From NCBI GenBank assembly GCA_964406105.1, contig CAYOQK010000012.1, positions 30,803-94,802 of the forward strand: a DNA stretch of 64,000 nucleotides. The letters run 5' to 3'. A program made the position numbers and the translations under genes. The notes under the pieces were generated by a model. The model made no database searches, was not told the DNA's origin, and saw only the letters and a program-made list of their open reading frames with translations. Of this stretch, positions 15,669 through 24,323 are shown piece after piece (position 1 is the first letter of the stretch; each line of letters begins with the position of its first letter). Origin of the DNA: WGAB01 sp964406105. Lineage in GTDB: Bacteria > Hydrothermota > Hydrothermia > WGAB01.

Positions 15669-18600
15669 ATGCCAGAGTTTGTCCACCTCCACGTACACTC
15701 CGAGTATAGCCTGTTAGACGGCGTTTCACGGATCCCTGAGCTCGTGCAGCGGGTTGCCGACCTGGGGATGAAGGCCGTGGCCCTCACGGACCACGGAAAC
15801 CTCTTTGGTGCGGTGGAGTTTTACAAAGAGGCCACGGCCCGCGGCATCAAGCCCATCCTGGGCATGGAGGCTTACCTCGTAGGCGGCCGCATGAGCGAAA
15901 AACCTAAGGATGGCAAAGGCGGACGGTACTACCACCTCACCCTGCTGGCCCTCAACGACACCGGTTTCCGGAATCTGATGTACCTCAGCAGCCAAGCCTA
16001 TCTGAAGGGGTTTTACTACAAGCCCCGCATTGACTTTGATCTGCTGCGGGACCACGCCGAGGGGCTGGTGGCCCTCTCCGGCTGTCTTAAAGGCCCCCTG
16101 GCCCAGAAGTTGCTGGAGGATAACCGTGATGAGGCCGAACGCCTGGCCCACGAACTCGCAGAGATCTTCGGCCGGGAGAACTTCTACATTGAACTCATGG
16201 ACTTGGGGGCCGAAGACCAGGAACGGGTGAACCCCGGTCTTGTGGAGATCGCCCAGCGCCTGGGGCTCAAACTGGTGGCCACCAACGACGTTCACTACCT
16301 GATGCCTGAAGACCGAGAGGTGCAGGACGCCCTGTTGGCCATCCAAACCGGCACCCGGCTCAACGAGGACCGGGGACTCAACCTGGCTCACTTAGACCTC
16401 TACTTGCGGTCGCCCGAAGAGATGGCCGAACGGTTCCGGGCGTACCCCGAGGCCCTCAAAAACACCTTGGAAATCGCCGAGCGGGTGGAACTGGAACTCA
16501 CGCTGGACAAAACCCGGGTGAAATTCCCCCGGTTTCCTCTGCCTGAAGGCTTCGCCGATGCCCACGCCTATCTGCAACACCTGGCCCAAGAGGGACTCAA
16601 GGCCCGAGTGGGCACCCCGGTGCCCCAAGCCTACCAGCAACGCCTGGAACACGAATTGACGGTGATCCGCAACATGGGGTTTTCCAGCTACTTCCTGATC
16701 ATCTGGGACATCGTCAGGAAAACACGGGAGATGGGGATTCCGGTGGGGCCCGGCCGCGGGTCGGCAGTGGGTTCCTTGGTACTCTACAGTTTGGGGGTCA
16801 CTCAATTGGATCCCCTGAAGTACGGTTTGCTCTTTGAACGGTTTCTGAACCCGGAACGGGTGTCCCCCCCGGACGTGGACATTGACATCGCAGACATCGG
16901 GCGGGACCAGGTGATCGCCTATGTTCGCGAGAAGTACGGCCACGACAGTGTGGCCCAGATCATCACCTTCGGCCGGATGTTGCCCCGTTCCGCCATTCGC
17001 GACGTGGGCCGCGTGTTGGGGTTCCCGTATGCCGAGGTGGACCGCATCGCCAAACTCGTACCCTCCGATGCCAAAAGCCTACAGGAGGCCTTGGAGCGAG
17101 AACCTCAGCTGCAGAAACTCCTGGAGGATCCCAAGTATCACAAGCTCCGCCATCTGGCCCTGCGGCTGGAGGGCCACGTGCGGAACGTGTCTACCCATGC
17201 AGCCGGTGTGGTGATCACCCCTGGCAAGATCTGGGATCACGTGCCCCTGTACAAGAGCCCGGACGGCACCGTGTCCACCCAGTTTGATATGAAATCCCTG
17301 GAGGATCTGGGGCTGTTGAAGGTGGATCTCTTGGGGCTCCGCACCCTCACCATCCTCCAGTGGTCTGAGGAACTGGTGCGGCGGAAACACCCGGACTTTG
17401 CCATTGAGAAGGTGCCCTTGGATGATCCCAAGACCTTTGAACTGCTAAGCCGCGGCAACACGTGGGGGGTGTTCCAATTGGAAAGCCGCGGGATGACCGA
17501 GCTGGTGCGGTCGGTGCAACCCTCCAACATTGAGGAGCTCATCGCCATCTTGGCCCTGTACCGCCCGGGTCCGCTGAAATCGGGGATGGTCACCCGCTAT
17601 GTCCGCCGAAAACACGGCCGTGAAAAGATTGACTATCTGCTGCCGGAACTGGAGCCCATCCTGCGAGAGACCTACGGCATCATCGTGTACCAAGAGCAGG
17701 TGATGAAGATCGCCGAAGAGGTGGCTGGTTTCAGCCTGGGCCAGGCAGACCTGCTGCGGCGGGCCATGGGCAAAAAGAAGATGGAGGTGATGCAGGAGCA
17801 GATCCAACGGTTCATTGAGGGGGCCGAGCAACGGGGGGTGCCACGGGAAAAGGCCCAGCAACTGATTGAATACATCATCCCCTTTGCCGAATACGGCTTC
17901 AACAAAAGTCACGCTGCCGGCTATGCGGTGATCTCCTACTGGACGGCCTACATGAAGGCCCACCACCTGGCCGAGTTCGCCACCGCCAACCTTTCGGCGG
18001 AAATGCACGCCAACGACAGCCAAAAGAAGATTGACAAACTCATCCGAGCCTTGCGACGGGAAGGCCTGCGGGTACAGCCTCCGGACATCAATGAGAGTGA
18101 GTACCATTTCCGTTTATTGGAAACCGGCGACATCCTGTTTGGCCTGGGGGCCATCAAGAGCGTGGGCAAAAGCGCCGTGGACGAGATCCTCAAGGTGCGG
18201 GCAATCCGACCCTTTGAGTCTTTTGAGGACTTTTTGAGCCGGGCACCTCGGCGGGCCGCCAACAAAAAAGTGGTGGAACAACTGATCAAGGCTGGAGCCT
18301 TTGATCGCCTGGAGCCCAACCGGGCGTACCTGCTGAAGAAGTTAGAGGATCGTAGCGGCGGCCGGGGCCTGCAGGTTTCCACACTTCCGGGCCTCTTTGG
18401 CTCGGGATCGGGGCCATCGCCCGCCATCTCCAAGCCTCCCTTTACCCTGCAGGATCGCCTCAAGATGGAAAAGGAGGCCTTGGGTTTCTACCTTACTGGC
18501 CATCCCCTGGATCCCTATCGCCCACTGCTCCAGGCCCTGGAGATCCAGAGCTCCGGAGACCTGGAGGAAACGGACCTGGAGCACGTGACCCTGGCAGGGG

Positions 18601-19085
18601 TGCTCGTGCGGGTGCAACGGAAGATGTCGCGCCAGAAACGTCCCTATACGGTGCTGGTTTTTGAGGACCTGGACGGGGAGTTTGAGGTGGTGGACTTCAA
18701 CAACGGGAACGGGTCGGAACCCAAACCGGGCTTGGTGTACCTGCTGCAAGGCCGGCTTTCGGGCGATCAGGACACCAAGGGGGCCCGTATTCGGGTTCAT
18801 CACCTGGAACCCTTAGAGGTGGCTGTGTCGCGGCTGGCGCGGGGAGTGGTGCTGGAAATGGACTTGGAGCGGGTGGAGGAGTTGATCCCCAAGCTGCAAG
18901 CCCTGAGCGACCGCCATCGGGGCCGGTTGCCGGTGTTCTTCCATATCCCCGGTATGGGGACTTATGTGTCCCAGAATACCCGCTGGGCCCCCAGCATTTT
19001 CCTGATGCAGCAGCTGAAAGAAATCCTGGGAGAGGGCAAGTTTCGGCTGCTCTTGGACTTTCAACGGCTGTCGGCCCCAGCGTGA
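15669..19085 (+). CDS. dnaE: DNA polymerase III subunit alpha
   Basis: Replicative polymerase, about 1138 aa. The N-terminal PHP domain (VHLHVHSEYSLLDG; ALTDHGNLFGAVEF) keeps its metal ligands. The polymerase core includes GRGSAVGSLVLYSLGVTQLDP and the catalytic Asp motif PDVDIDIADIGRDQVIAYV, then GVVITPGKIWDHVPL and NKSHAAGYAVISYWTAYMKAH. A helix-hairpin-helix region is followed by an OB-fold (VTLAGVLVRVQRKMSRQKRP). The length and motifs fit DnaE1-type polymerases. Start at MPEFVHLHVH; an in-frame ATG 17 codons upstream lies before the TATAAT box. Monocistronic, convergent with the suf genes. Confidence 0.97.
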   Translation: MPEFVHLHVHSEYSLLDGVSRIPELVQRVADLGMKAVALTDHGNLFGAVEFYKEATARGIKPILGMEAYLVGGRMSEKPKDGKGGRYYHLTLLALNDTGFRNLMYLSSQAYLKGFYYKPRIDFDLLRDHAEGLVALSGCLKGPLAQKLLEDNRDEAERLAHELAEIFGRENFYIELMDLGAEDQERVNPGLVEIAQRLGLKLVATNDVHYLMPEDREVQDALLAIQTGTRLNEDRGLNLAHLDLYLRSPEEMAERFRAYPEALKNTLEIAERVELELTLDKTRVKFPRFPLPEGFADAHAYLQHLAQEGLKARVGTPVPQAYQQRLEHELTVIRNMGFSSYFLIIWDIVRKTREMGIPVGPGRGSAVGSLVLYSLGVTQLDPLKYGLLFERFLNPERVSPPDVDIDIADIGRDQVIAYVREKYGHDSVAQIITFGRMLPRSAIRDVGRVLGFPYAEVDRIAKLVPSDAKSLQEALEREPQLQKLLEDPKYHKLRHLALRLEGHVRNVSTHAAGVVITPGKIWDHVPLYKSPDGTVSTQFDMKSLEDLGLLKVDLLGLRTLTILQWSEELVRRKHPDFAIEKVPLDDPKTFELLSRGNTWGVFQLESRGMTELVRSVQPSNIEELIAILALYRPGPLKSGMVTRYVRRKHGREKIDYLLPELEPILRETYGIIVYQEQVMKIAEEVAGFSLGQADLLRRAMGKKKMEVMQEQIQRFIEGAEQRGVPREKAQQLIEYIIPFAEYGFNKSHAAGYAVISYWTAYMKAHHLAEFATANLSAEMHANDSQKKIDKLIRALRREGLRVQPPDINESEYHFRLLETGDILFGLGAIKSVGKSAVDEILKVRAIRPFESFEDFLSRAPRRAANKKVVEQLIKAGAFDRLEPNRAYLLKKLEDRSGGRGLQVSTLPGLFGSGSGPSPAISKPPFTLQDRLKMEKEALGFYLTGHPLDPYRPLLQALEIQSSGDLEETDLEHVTLAGVLVRVQRKMSRQKRPYTVLVFEDLDGEFEVVDFNNGNGSEPKPGLVYLLQGRLSGDQDTKGARIRVHHLEPLEVAVSRLARGVVLEMDLERVEELIPKLQALSDRHRGRLPVFFHIPGMGTYVSQNTRWAPSIFLMQQLKEILGEGKFRLLLDFQRLSAPA

Positions 19086-19113
19086 TCCGCCGGTGGAAAG
19101 GGGGCAGTGGAGA

Positions 19114-19428
19114 CTACACTTCTACGAACACCTGCCCGTTCTCCACGATCACCGGAAATGTCCGCACAGGGGCCACTGCGGGCAGCGTGAGGGCGCGGCC
19201 AGTAGCCAGGTCAAACTTCGCTCCGTGCCAGGGGCATTTGACACAGCAATCGTCCACGATTTCTCCCTCGGACAAAGGGGCCTCTTGGTGGCTACACCGA
19301 TCTTCCAAGGCATAGAACCGGCCCTTCACCCGGAACACGGCCACTTGGAGATCCTCGGACACCCGCACGGACCGGGCCGAGCCGTCCGGAAACTCCTGTA
19401 CCGGTGCCACGGAGATGCGCATGCTCAT
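19114..19428 (-). CDS. Rieske [2Fe-2S] ferredoxin in the suf operon
   Basis: Small soluble Rieske ferredoxin, 104 aa. The cluster ligands are clear: CSHQ (C-x-H) and CPWHGAKFDLATG (C-x2-H), 18-20 residues apart. Related proteins occur as the last gene of SUF operons and as ferredoxin subunits of NirD/dioxygenase type. The start overlaps the sufD stop (ATGA); a second ATG two codons later is possible. It presumably supplies electrons to, or is matured by, the SUF machinery; the exact partner cannot be told. Ends a few tens of bp from the dnaE stop (convergent). Confidence 0.9.
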   Translation of the reverse strand: MSMRISVAPVQEFPDGSARSVRVSEDLQVAVFRVKGRFYALEDRCSHQEAPLSEGEIVDDCCVKCPWHGAKFDLATGRALTLPAVAPVRTFPVIVENGQVFVEV

Positions 19429-20711
19429 CCCCCCTCTTGCCAGCGTTGTTCCAAGAGTTGTCGGATCCGGTCAGAGGCCATGGGGATCTGTTCCAGGGCA
19501 GGGTTCAGGAAACCGATCACGATGGTCTTGCGGGCCTCGTTTTCGCTGAGCCCGCGGGTTTGTAAATAGAACACCTTTTCCCGGTCAATGCGGCCCACGG
19601 TAGCACCGTGGGTGGCGCGGACCTGATTGGCCTCAATCTCCAAGCCAGGCACTGAATCGGCGTGGGCACCTCGGTTCAGGATCAGAGAATGGTCTGCCAG
19701 GTAGGAGTCGGCGAACTGGGCGTCCTTTTCAATCTTGATCATGCCGTAGAACACGGAGCGGGCCCGATCCCGCAGTACGCCTTTGGCCAGCACGTTGCCT
19801 CGGGTTCTCAGGCCACGATGGTCCAGCAGGGTGGAAAGGTCAAAATGCTGGCGATGGGTGGCAAAGAACACCTGCACGTCCTTGGCCTGGGTATCATCGC
19901 CCATCAGCAGGGTCTGCATTCGGCCATAGGTGAGCCGTCCTCCAAGCCAGGCGGTGGTCCACTGGATCTCGGCAGAACGGGCCAGACGAGCCCGGCGATG
20001 GAGGGCCACCCAGGTCTTTTGGTTCCAGGCATCAATGCGGTGGATCCCCACCCGTGCCTCCTCGGCCACGAAGATCTCATGGGTGCCTGCCACCAGGGCC
20101 GGCTCTGCGGCTGGTCCTGAGAGGGTTTCAAACAACAGGTGGACCTGGCTCCCCCGTTCCACAAGGACCAGAACGGGGGAGAACACCGCTGCCCGGGGTT
20201 CGGTGAGTACCTGAAGCACGTACAGGGGACGGGAGAGTTGGCGGTCAGGGGGGATCCGAAGGAACAGCCCACCAGACCGAAAAGCGTGCACCAAGGCCAC
20301 AAACCGGTCTTCCGATGGAGGGATCAGGTTTCCGAAGTGTTCCGCCACCAGATCGGGGTTTCTTTGCACAGCCACATCAAAGTCCATGGCCTCTACACCG
20401 GCCTTCTGGTACTCGGGTGAGAGCCGCACCAGGGCCACCTCAGCGTTCACCTGAACCACCACACTGTTCTCGGTGTCCTGCAGGATTTCCCGCAGGTGGG
20501 CGGGCAATAACGGCATGAAGGACGTGGCCGGATGTAGGGTTTGAAACTCCTCCACCTGAAGCCCATGGAAACGGGTATACCGGGATTCGGGCCAGGGCAA
20601 GGATTCCACCAGTGACCACGCCTCTTGGCGTCTTTGGAGCCAGGCCGGCGGCTCGGTGCGGGCACGGGCCACCTCTTCCAGACTCTGGGCAGTTAAGGGC
20701 AGGGCGTTCAT
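19425..20711 (-). CDS. sufD: Fe-S cluster assembly protein SufD
   Basis: SufD scaffold partner, 428 aa. The shared SufB/SufD beta-helix core is visible: RGAHADSVPGLEIEANQVRATHGATVGRIDREKVFYLQTRGLSENEARK near the C-terminus, the family's best signature. The N-terminal half is divergent as usual. Forms the SufBC2D complex with its neighbours and assembles Fe-S clusters in the cytoplasm. Overlaps sufB (ATGA) and the Rieske gene (ATGA). Confidence 0.95.
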   Translation of the reverse strand: MNALPLTAQSLEEVARARTEPPAWLQRRQEAWSLVESLPWPESRYTRFHGLQVEEFQTLHPATSFMPLLPAHLREILQDTENSVVVQVNAEVALVRLSPEYQKAGVEAMDFDVAVQRNPDLVAEHFGNLIPPSEDRFVALVHAFRSGGLFLRIPPDRQLSRPLYVLQVLTEPRAAVFSPVLVLVERGSQVHLLFETLSGPAAEPALVAGTHEIFVAEEARVGIHRIDAWNQKTWVALHRRARLARSAEIQWTTAWLGGRLTYGRMQTLLMGDDTQAKDVQVFFATHRQHFDLSTLLDHRGLRTRGNVLAKGVLRDRARSVFYGMIKIEKDAQFADSYLADHSLILNRGAHADSVPGLEIEANQVRATHGATVGRIDREKVFYLQTRGLSENEARKTIVIGFLNPALEQIPMASDRIRQLLEQRWQEGG

Positions 20712-22120
20712 CCTACAGATCCCTCCATTTCCAGTTCAATCAGGCGGTTGAGTTCCACGGCGTACTCCATGGGCAGTTGCTTTGTAAAGGCCTCAATGAA
20801 GCCGAGCACGATGAGCGTGTAGGCCTCGGTTTCGGTGAGGCCGCGGCTCATGAGGTAGAAGATCTGATCCTCGCCGATCCGGCCTACGGTGGCCTCGTGG
20901 GCGATGTCCACCTCCTCCTCTTCAATCTCAATGAAGGGGTAGGTGTCGCTCCGCGAGAACTCGTCCAGGATCAAGGCGTCGCAGCGCACGCTGGACCGGG
21001 AGCCCACGGCTCCGGGGTACACCCGGACCAAGCCGCGATAGGAAGACCGGCCTCCGTCTTTGCTGATGGACTTAGACACGATGGTGGAGGAGGTATAGGG
21101 GGCTGCATGGATCGCTTTGGCCCCTGCATCCTGGTGTTGGCCCTTGGTGGCCAATGCGATGGACAGGATGTCGGCCCGGGCCCCCTTGCCCACCATGTAC
21201 ACCGCCGGGTACTTCATGGTGACCCCAGAGCCAAGGTTGCCGTCCACCCATTCCACTACAGCGTCCTCATAGGCCACCGCGCGCTTGGTCACCAGGTTGT
21301 ATACGTCGCGAGACCAATTCTGGATGGTGGTGTAGCGGACGTGGCTCCCCTTTTTGGCAATGACCTCTACCACGGCGGTGTGCAATGACTGAGCGGCATA
21401 CACGGGTGCGGTGCACCCTTCAATGTAGTGCACAGAAGCCCCCTCTTCTACGATGATGAGGGTGCGTTCAAACTGCCCCATGTTTTGGGCGTTGATGCGG
21501 AAATAGGCCTGCAGGGGGAAGTCCACGTGCACCCCCTTGGGCACATACACGAAGGAGCCACCGCTCCACACTGCGGTGTTCAGGGCGGCGAACTTGTTGT
21601 CGTCGGGGGGAACCACGGTGCCAAAGTACTCCTTGACCAGGTCAGGGTACTGTTTGAGGCCGTCGTCCATGCTGAGGAACACCACCCCCTTTTCTTCCAG
21701 GTCTTTGCGGATGCTGTGGTACACCACTTCGGACTCGTACTGGGCGCCCACCCCGGCCAGGAACTTGCGTTCGGCTTCAGGAATACCCAACCGTTCAAAG
21801 GTTTTTTTGATGTACTCCGGCACATCGTCCCAGGTGCGGGCCGGCAGATCGGTGGGGCGTGCGTAGTAGATGATGTCGTCAAAGTTGATGCCCGAAAGGT
21901 CTGCCCCCCAAGTGGGCATGGGCTTTTTCAAGAAAATCTCGTAGGCCTTCAGCCGGAGCTCCCGCATCCAATCGGGTTCCCCTTTGATGTAGGAAATCTC
22001 CTCAATGATCTCTCGGCTCAGGCCCTTTCGGGCTTTATAGACGTACCGTTCGGGGTCCTTGAAGTCGTACTTGCTGGTATCAACGGTGAAGATATCGTCC
22101 CGGGGTTTGTTCTCGGCCAT
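20708..22120 (-). CDS. sufB: Fe-S cluster assembly protein SufB
   Basis: SufB scaffold, 470 aa. Typical strings: SREIIEEISYIKGEPDWMRELRLKAYE, WGADLSGINFDDIIYYARP, VYVPKGVHVDFPLQAYFRIN, HYIEGCTAPVY, and the conserved C-terminal DEFSRSDTYPFIEIEEEEVDIAHEATVGRIGEDQIFYLMSRGL. The start is ATG of MAENKP (GGGGGTG upstream); a GTG two codons earlier overlaps the sufC stop (GTGA) and is an alternative. Central member of the SufBCD complex. Confidence 0.97.
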   Translation of the reverse strand: MAENKPRDDIFTVDTSKYDFKDPERYVYKARKGLSREIIEEISYIKGEPDWMRELRLKAYEIFLKKPMPTWGADLSGINFDDIIYYARPTDLPARTWDDVPEYIKKTFERLGIPEAERKFLAGVGAQYESEVVYHSIRKDLEEKGVVFLSMDDGLKQYPDLVKEYFGTVVPPDDNKFAALNTAVWSGGSFVYVPKGVHVDFPLQAYFRINAQNMGQFERTLIIVEEGASVHYIEGCTAPVYAAQSLHTAVVEVIAKKGSHVRYTTIQNWSRDVYNLVTKRAVAYEDAVVEWVDGNLGSGVTMKYPAVYMVGKGARADILSIALATKGQHQDAGAKAIHAAPYTSSTIVSKSISKDGGRSSYRGLVRVYPGAVGSRSSVRCDALILDEFSRSDTYPFIEIEEEEVDIAHEATVGRIGEDQIFYLMSRGLTETEAYTLIVLGFIEAFTKQLPMEYAVELNRLIELEMEGSVG

Positions 22121-22122
22121 GG

Positions 22123-22884
22123 TCACACCCCCTGTGTTAGCCAGCGGTAGCCCTTTTTCTCCAGTTCCTCGGCGAGTTCTGGGCCACCGGAGGCCACCAG
22201 TTGGCCGTTGGCCAGCACGTGCACGTAATCGGGCCGCAGGTGATGCAGGATCCGCTGGTAATGGGTGATCACCAAGGCCCCGAAGTTGGGCCCCCGCAGG
22301 CTTTGTACTGCCTCGGCGACGATTTTCAAAGAATCAATGTCCAGGCCGGAGTCGGTTTCGTCCAGAATGGCAAACTCCGGTTGGAGCATAAGGAGCTGCA
22401 GGATCTCCGCCCGCTTCTTCTCGCCACCAGAGAACCCGACATTCAGGTGACGACTGGCGAAGTCTTCGGAGAGGTGGAGTTTCTTGAGGTTCTCCTGGAG
22501 CCGTTGACGGAACTCCTTGATCTGTCGGGGATCAATGCGTTGGGACTCGCCATTGCCGTGCAGGGCCCGGTAAGAGGTCCACAGGAAGTGTGACAGGGTT
22601 ACGCCTTCAATCTCCACAGGGTACTGGAACGCCAAAAACAGGCCGAGTTTGGCCCGTTCGTTAGGTTCCAACTCCAACAGGTTTTTGCCTTTGAAAAGAA
22701 CCTCACCCTCCAATACCTCATAGCGGGGGTGGCCCATCAGGACCAGGGCCAGAGTGCTCTTACCGGAGCCGTTGGGCCCCATGATGGCGTGAACCTCCCC
22801 CTTGTTCATGGCGAGGTTGATGCCTTTGAGGATCTCCTTCCCCTCAATGGCCACGCGAAGGTTCCGAATTTCCAAGTCTGCCAT
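22123..22884 (-). CDS. sufC: Fe-S cluster assembly ATPase SufC
   Basis: ABC-type ATPase of the SufBCD complex, 253 aa. Walker A IMGPNGSGKSTL, SufC-specific FLAFQYPVEIEGVTLSHFL, signature NVGFSGGEKKRAEILQLL, Walker B FAILDETDSGLDIDSL and VITHYQRIL. First gene of the operon, with GGAGG 8 nt before the ATG. No sufS, sufU or sufE is in the window, so the cysteine desulfurase must be elsewhere. Confidence 0.97.
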   Translation of the reverse strand: MADLEIRNLRVAIEGKEILKGINLAMNKGEVHAIMGPNGSGKSTLALVLMGHPRYEVLEGEVLFKGKNLLELEPNERAKLGLFLAFQYPVEIEGVTLSHFLWTSYRALHGNGESQRIDPRQIKEFRQRLQENLKKLHLSEDFASRHLNVGFSGGEKKRAEILQLLMLQPEFAILDETDSGLDIDSLKIVAEAVQSLRGPNFGALVITHYQRILHHLRPDYVHVLANGQLVASGGPELAEELEKKGYRWLTQGV

Positions 22885-22897
22885 GGCGCATGCCTCC

Positions 22898-22921
22898 TTA
22901 ATACCTGAGTATTCCTGTCAA
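22898..22921 (-). promoter_or_regulatory. Possible control site upstream of sufC
   Basis: On the minus strand a perfect TTGACA (22921-22916) is followed by the short inverted repeat AATAC-N4-GTATT (22912-22899), just before the Shine-Dalgarno. No -10 hexamer sits at the right spacing from TTGACA. The repeat could be an Rrf2/IscR-like operator, but this is a guess. Confidence 0.3.
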
Positions 22922-23042
22922 GCACTCAATCATAGAGCCCCTTACCCCATGACTCAACCCACGGGACTTTAATTGTATGGCGGGGATTGACCCTACCCGG
23001 CTTTTGCCGCAGATTTAGGGCAAACCCGACGAGGAGGAGGCA

Positions 23043-24119
23043 ATGAAACGCACCTTCATGCTCCTGGGAACCCTGGCGGCACTGGGCCTTTTGCTGAGTC
23101 AGTGCACGCCTCCGCGGGAACCCTTCAAGGATCCCCGGGAAATCCACCTCAAAAACGTGAAACGCCTAACCACGTACGGCCACAACGCCGAGGCCTACCT
23201 CAGCCCGGATGGCTCCTTGATCACCTTCCAATCCACCCGTGACTCCTTCGCCTGTGATCAGATCTTCCTCATGGACACCACCGGAAAGGTCCTTCGGCTG
23301 GTCTCCACCGGCAAGGGCCGCACCACCTGTTCCTATTTCCTGGACGATCACCGCATCATGTTCGCCAGCACCCACGAAACCCTGGGGCCAGACTGCCCCC
23401 AGAATCCCATCGCCCAAGAGCTCCTGCAGAAGGGGATCTACACCTGGCCCCTGTACAACTACGACATCTACGTGCGCGACCTGCGCACCGACTCCCTGTA
23501 CAAACTTTACGGCAGCCCTGGCTACGACGCCGAACTGGAGGGGCCGGATCCACAAGGGCGGATCGTGTTCACCAGCACCAAGGACGGTGACCTGGATCTT
23601 TACATCTTAGAACCCCCGTATACCGGTGAGCCCAAACGCCTCACCCACACCCCAGGCTACGATGGCGGATCCTTCTTTTCCTACTCTGGTCGGTACATCG
23701 TGTACCGGGCCTATCACCCTACCGACTCCACAGAACTGGCCCAGTACCGCGACCTGTTAGCGAAGGGGCTCATCATTCCCTTTATGCATTTGGAGATCTT
23801 CGTTTACGACACCCAAACCGACAGCACTTGGCAGGTGACCCATACCCCAGAGGGTACCGTGAACTTCTCACCCTTCATGTTCCCTGACGAAAAGCGTCTG
23901 TTGTTTGTGTCCAACATGCACAAGCCCCGCAGCCGAGACTTTGCCATCTACATGATCAACGTGGACGGCACCGGCCTGAAGCGCATCACCTATGCCGGCA
24001 CCTTCAACTCCTTTCCCATGCTCTCCAAAGACGGCAAGAAGCTCGTGTTCATCTCAGACCGGGCCCGCAGCAAGGAAGAGCCCGGCTTTGATGTGTTCTT
24101 GGCAACCTGGGTGGACTGA
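23043..24119 (+). CDS. TolB-like beta-propeller lipoprotein
   Basis: Predicted exported lipoprotein, 358 aa, with signal peptide and lipobox LLLSQC near residue 20. Repeated PD40/TolB-type blades are visible: AEAYLSPDGSLITFQSTRDS, GRIVFTSTKDGDLDLYILE, GSFFSYSGRYIVYRAY, FSPFMFPDEKRLLFVSNM and SFPMLSKDGKKLVFISDRA. Such propellers mediate protein contacts in the periplasm or at the outer membrane; the partner is unknown. GAGGAGGAGG lies before the ATG. A tiny membrane protein gene follows 21 nt later. No enzymatic motif seen. Confidence 0.85.
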   Translation: MKRTFMLLGTLAALGLLLSQCTPPREPFKDPREIHLKNVKRLTTYGHNAEAYLSPDGSLITFQSTRDSFACDQIFLMDTTGKVLRLVSTGKGRTTCSYFLDDHRIMFASTHETLGPDCPQNPIAQELLQKGIYTWPLYNYDIYVRDLRTDSLYKLYGSPGYDAELEGPDPQGRIVFTSTKDGDLDLYILEPPYTGEPKRLTHTPGYDGGSFFSYSGRYIVYRAYHPTDSTELAQYRDLLAKGLIIPFMHLEIFVYDTQTDSTWQVTHTPEGTVNFSPFMFPDEKRLLFVSNMHKPRSRDFAIYMINVDGTGLKRITYAGTFNSFPMLSKDGKKLVFISDRARSKEEPGFDVFLATWVD

Positions 24120-24140
24120 TCCACCCAAAGGAGGTGTGGG

Positions 24141-24320
24141 ATGAAGGGCTTGGCTTGGTTCTCCTTCGGCGTGGGTGTACTCTCCATCCTGTTGGGAATC
24201 CTTGGGAAACTCATGCACACCAAGATCTTGGGGGTTCGCCACGCCTCCTGGGCAGAAATCGCCATCTACTTCACGGTGGTCTCCATCGCCCTGCTGCTGT
24301 TTGACCGAGCCCGAGAGTGA
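24141..24320 (+). CDS. Small two-helix membrane protein (59 aa)
   Basis: An open reading frame of 59 codons with a strong ribosome-binding site (AAGGAGGTGTGGG directly before ATG). The protein starts MKGLAWFSFGVGVLSILLGI and ends DRARE. Two hydrophobic segments (about 4-25 and 39-54) are separated by a short polar loop containing GVRHASWAE. It sits between the TolB-like lipoprotein gene and rsmG, 3 nt before the latter's first possible start. I do not recognise a family; the function is unknown. Confidence 0.7.
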   Translation: MKGLAWFSFGVGVLSILLGILGKLMHTKILGVRHASWAEIAIYFTVVSIALLLFDRARE

Positions 24321-24323
24321 TCC

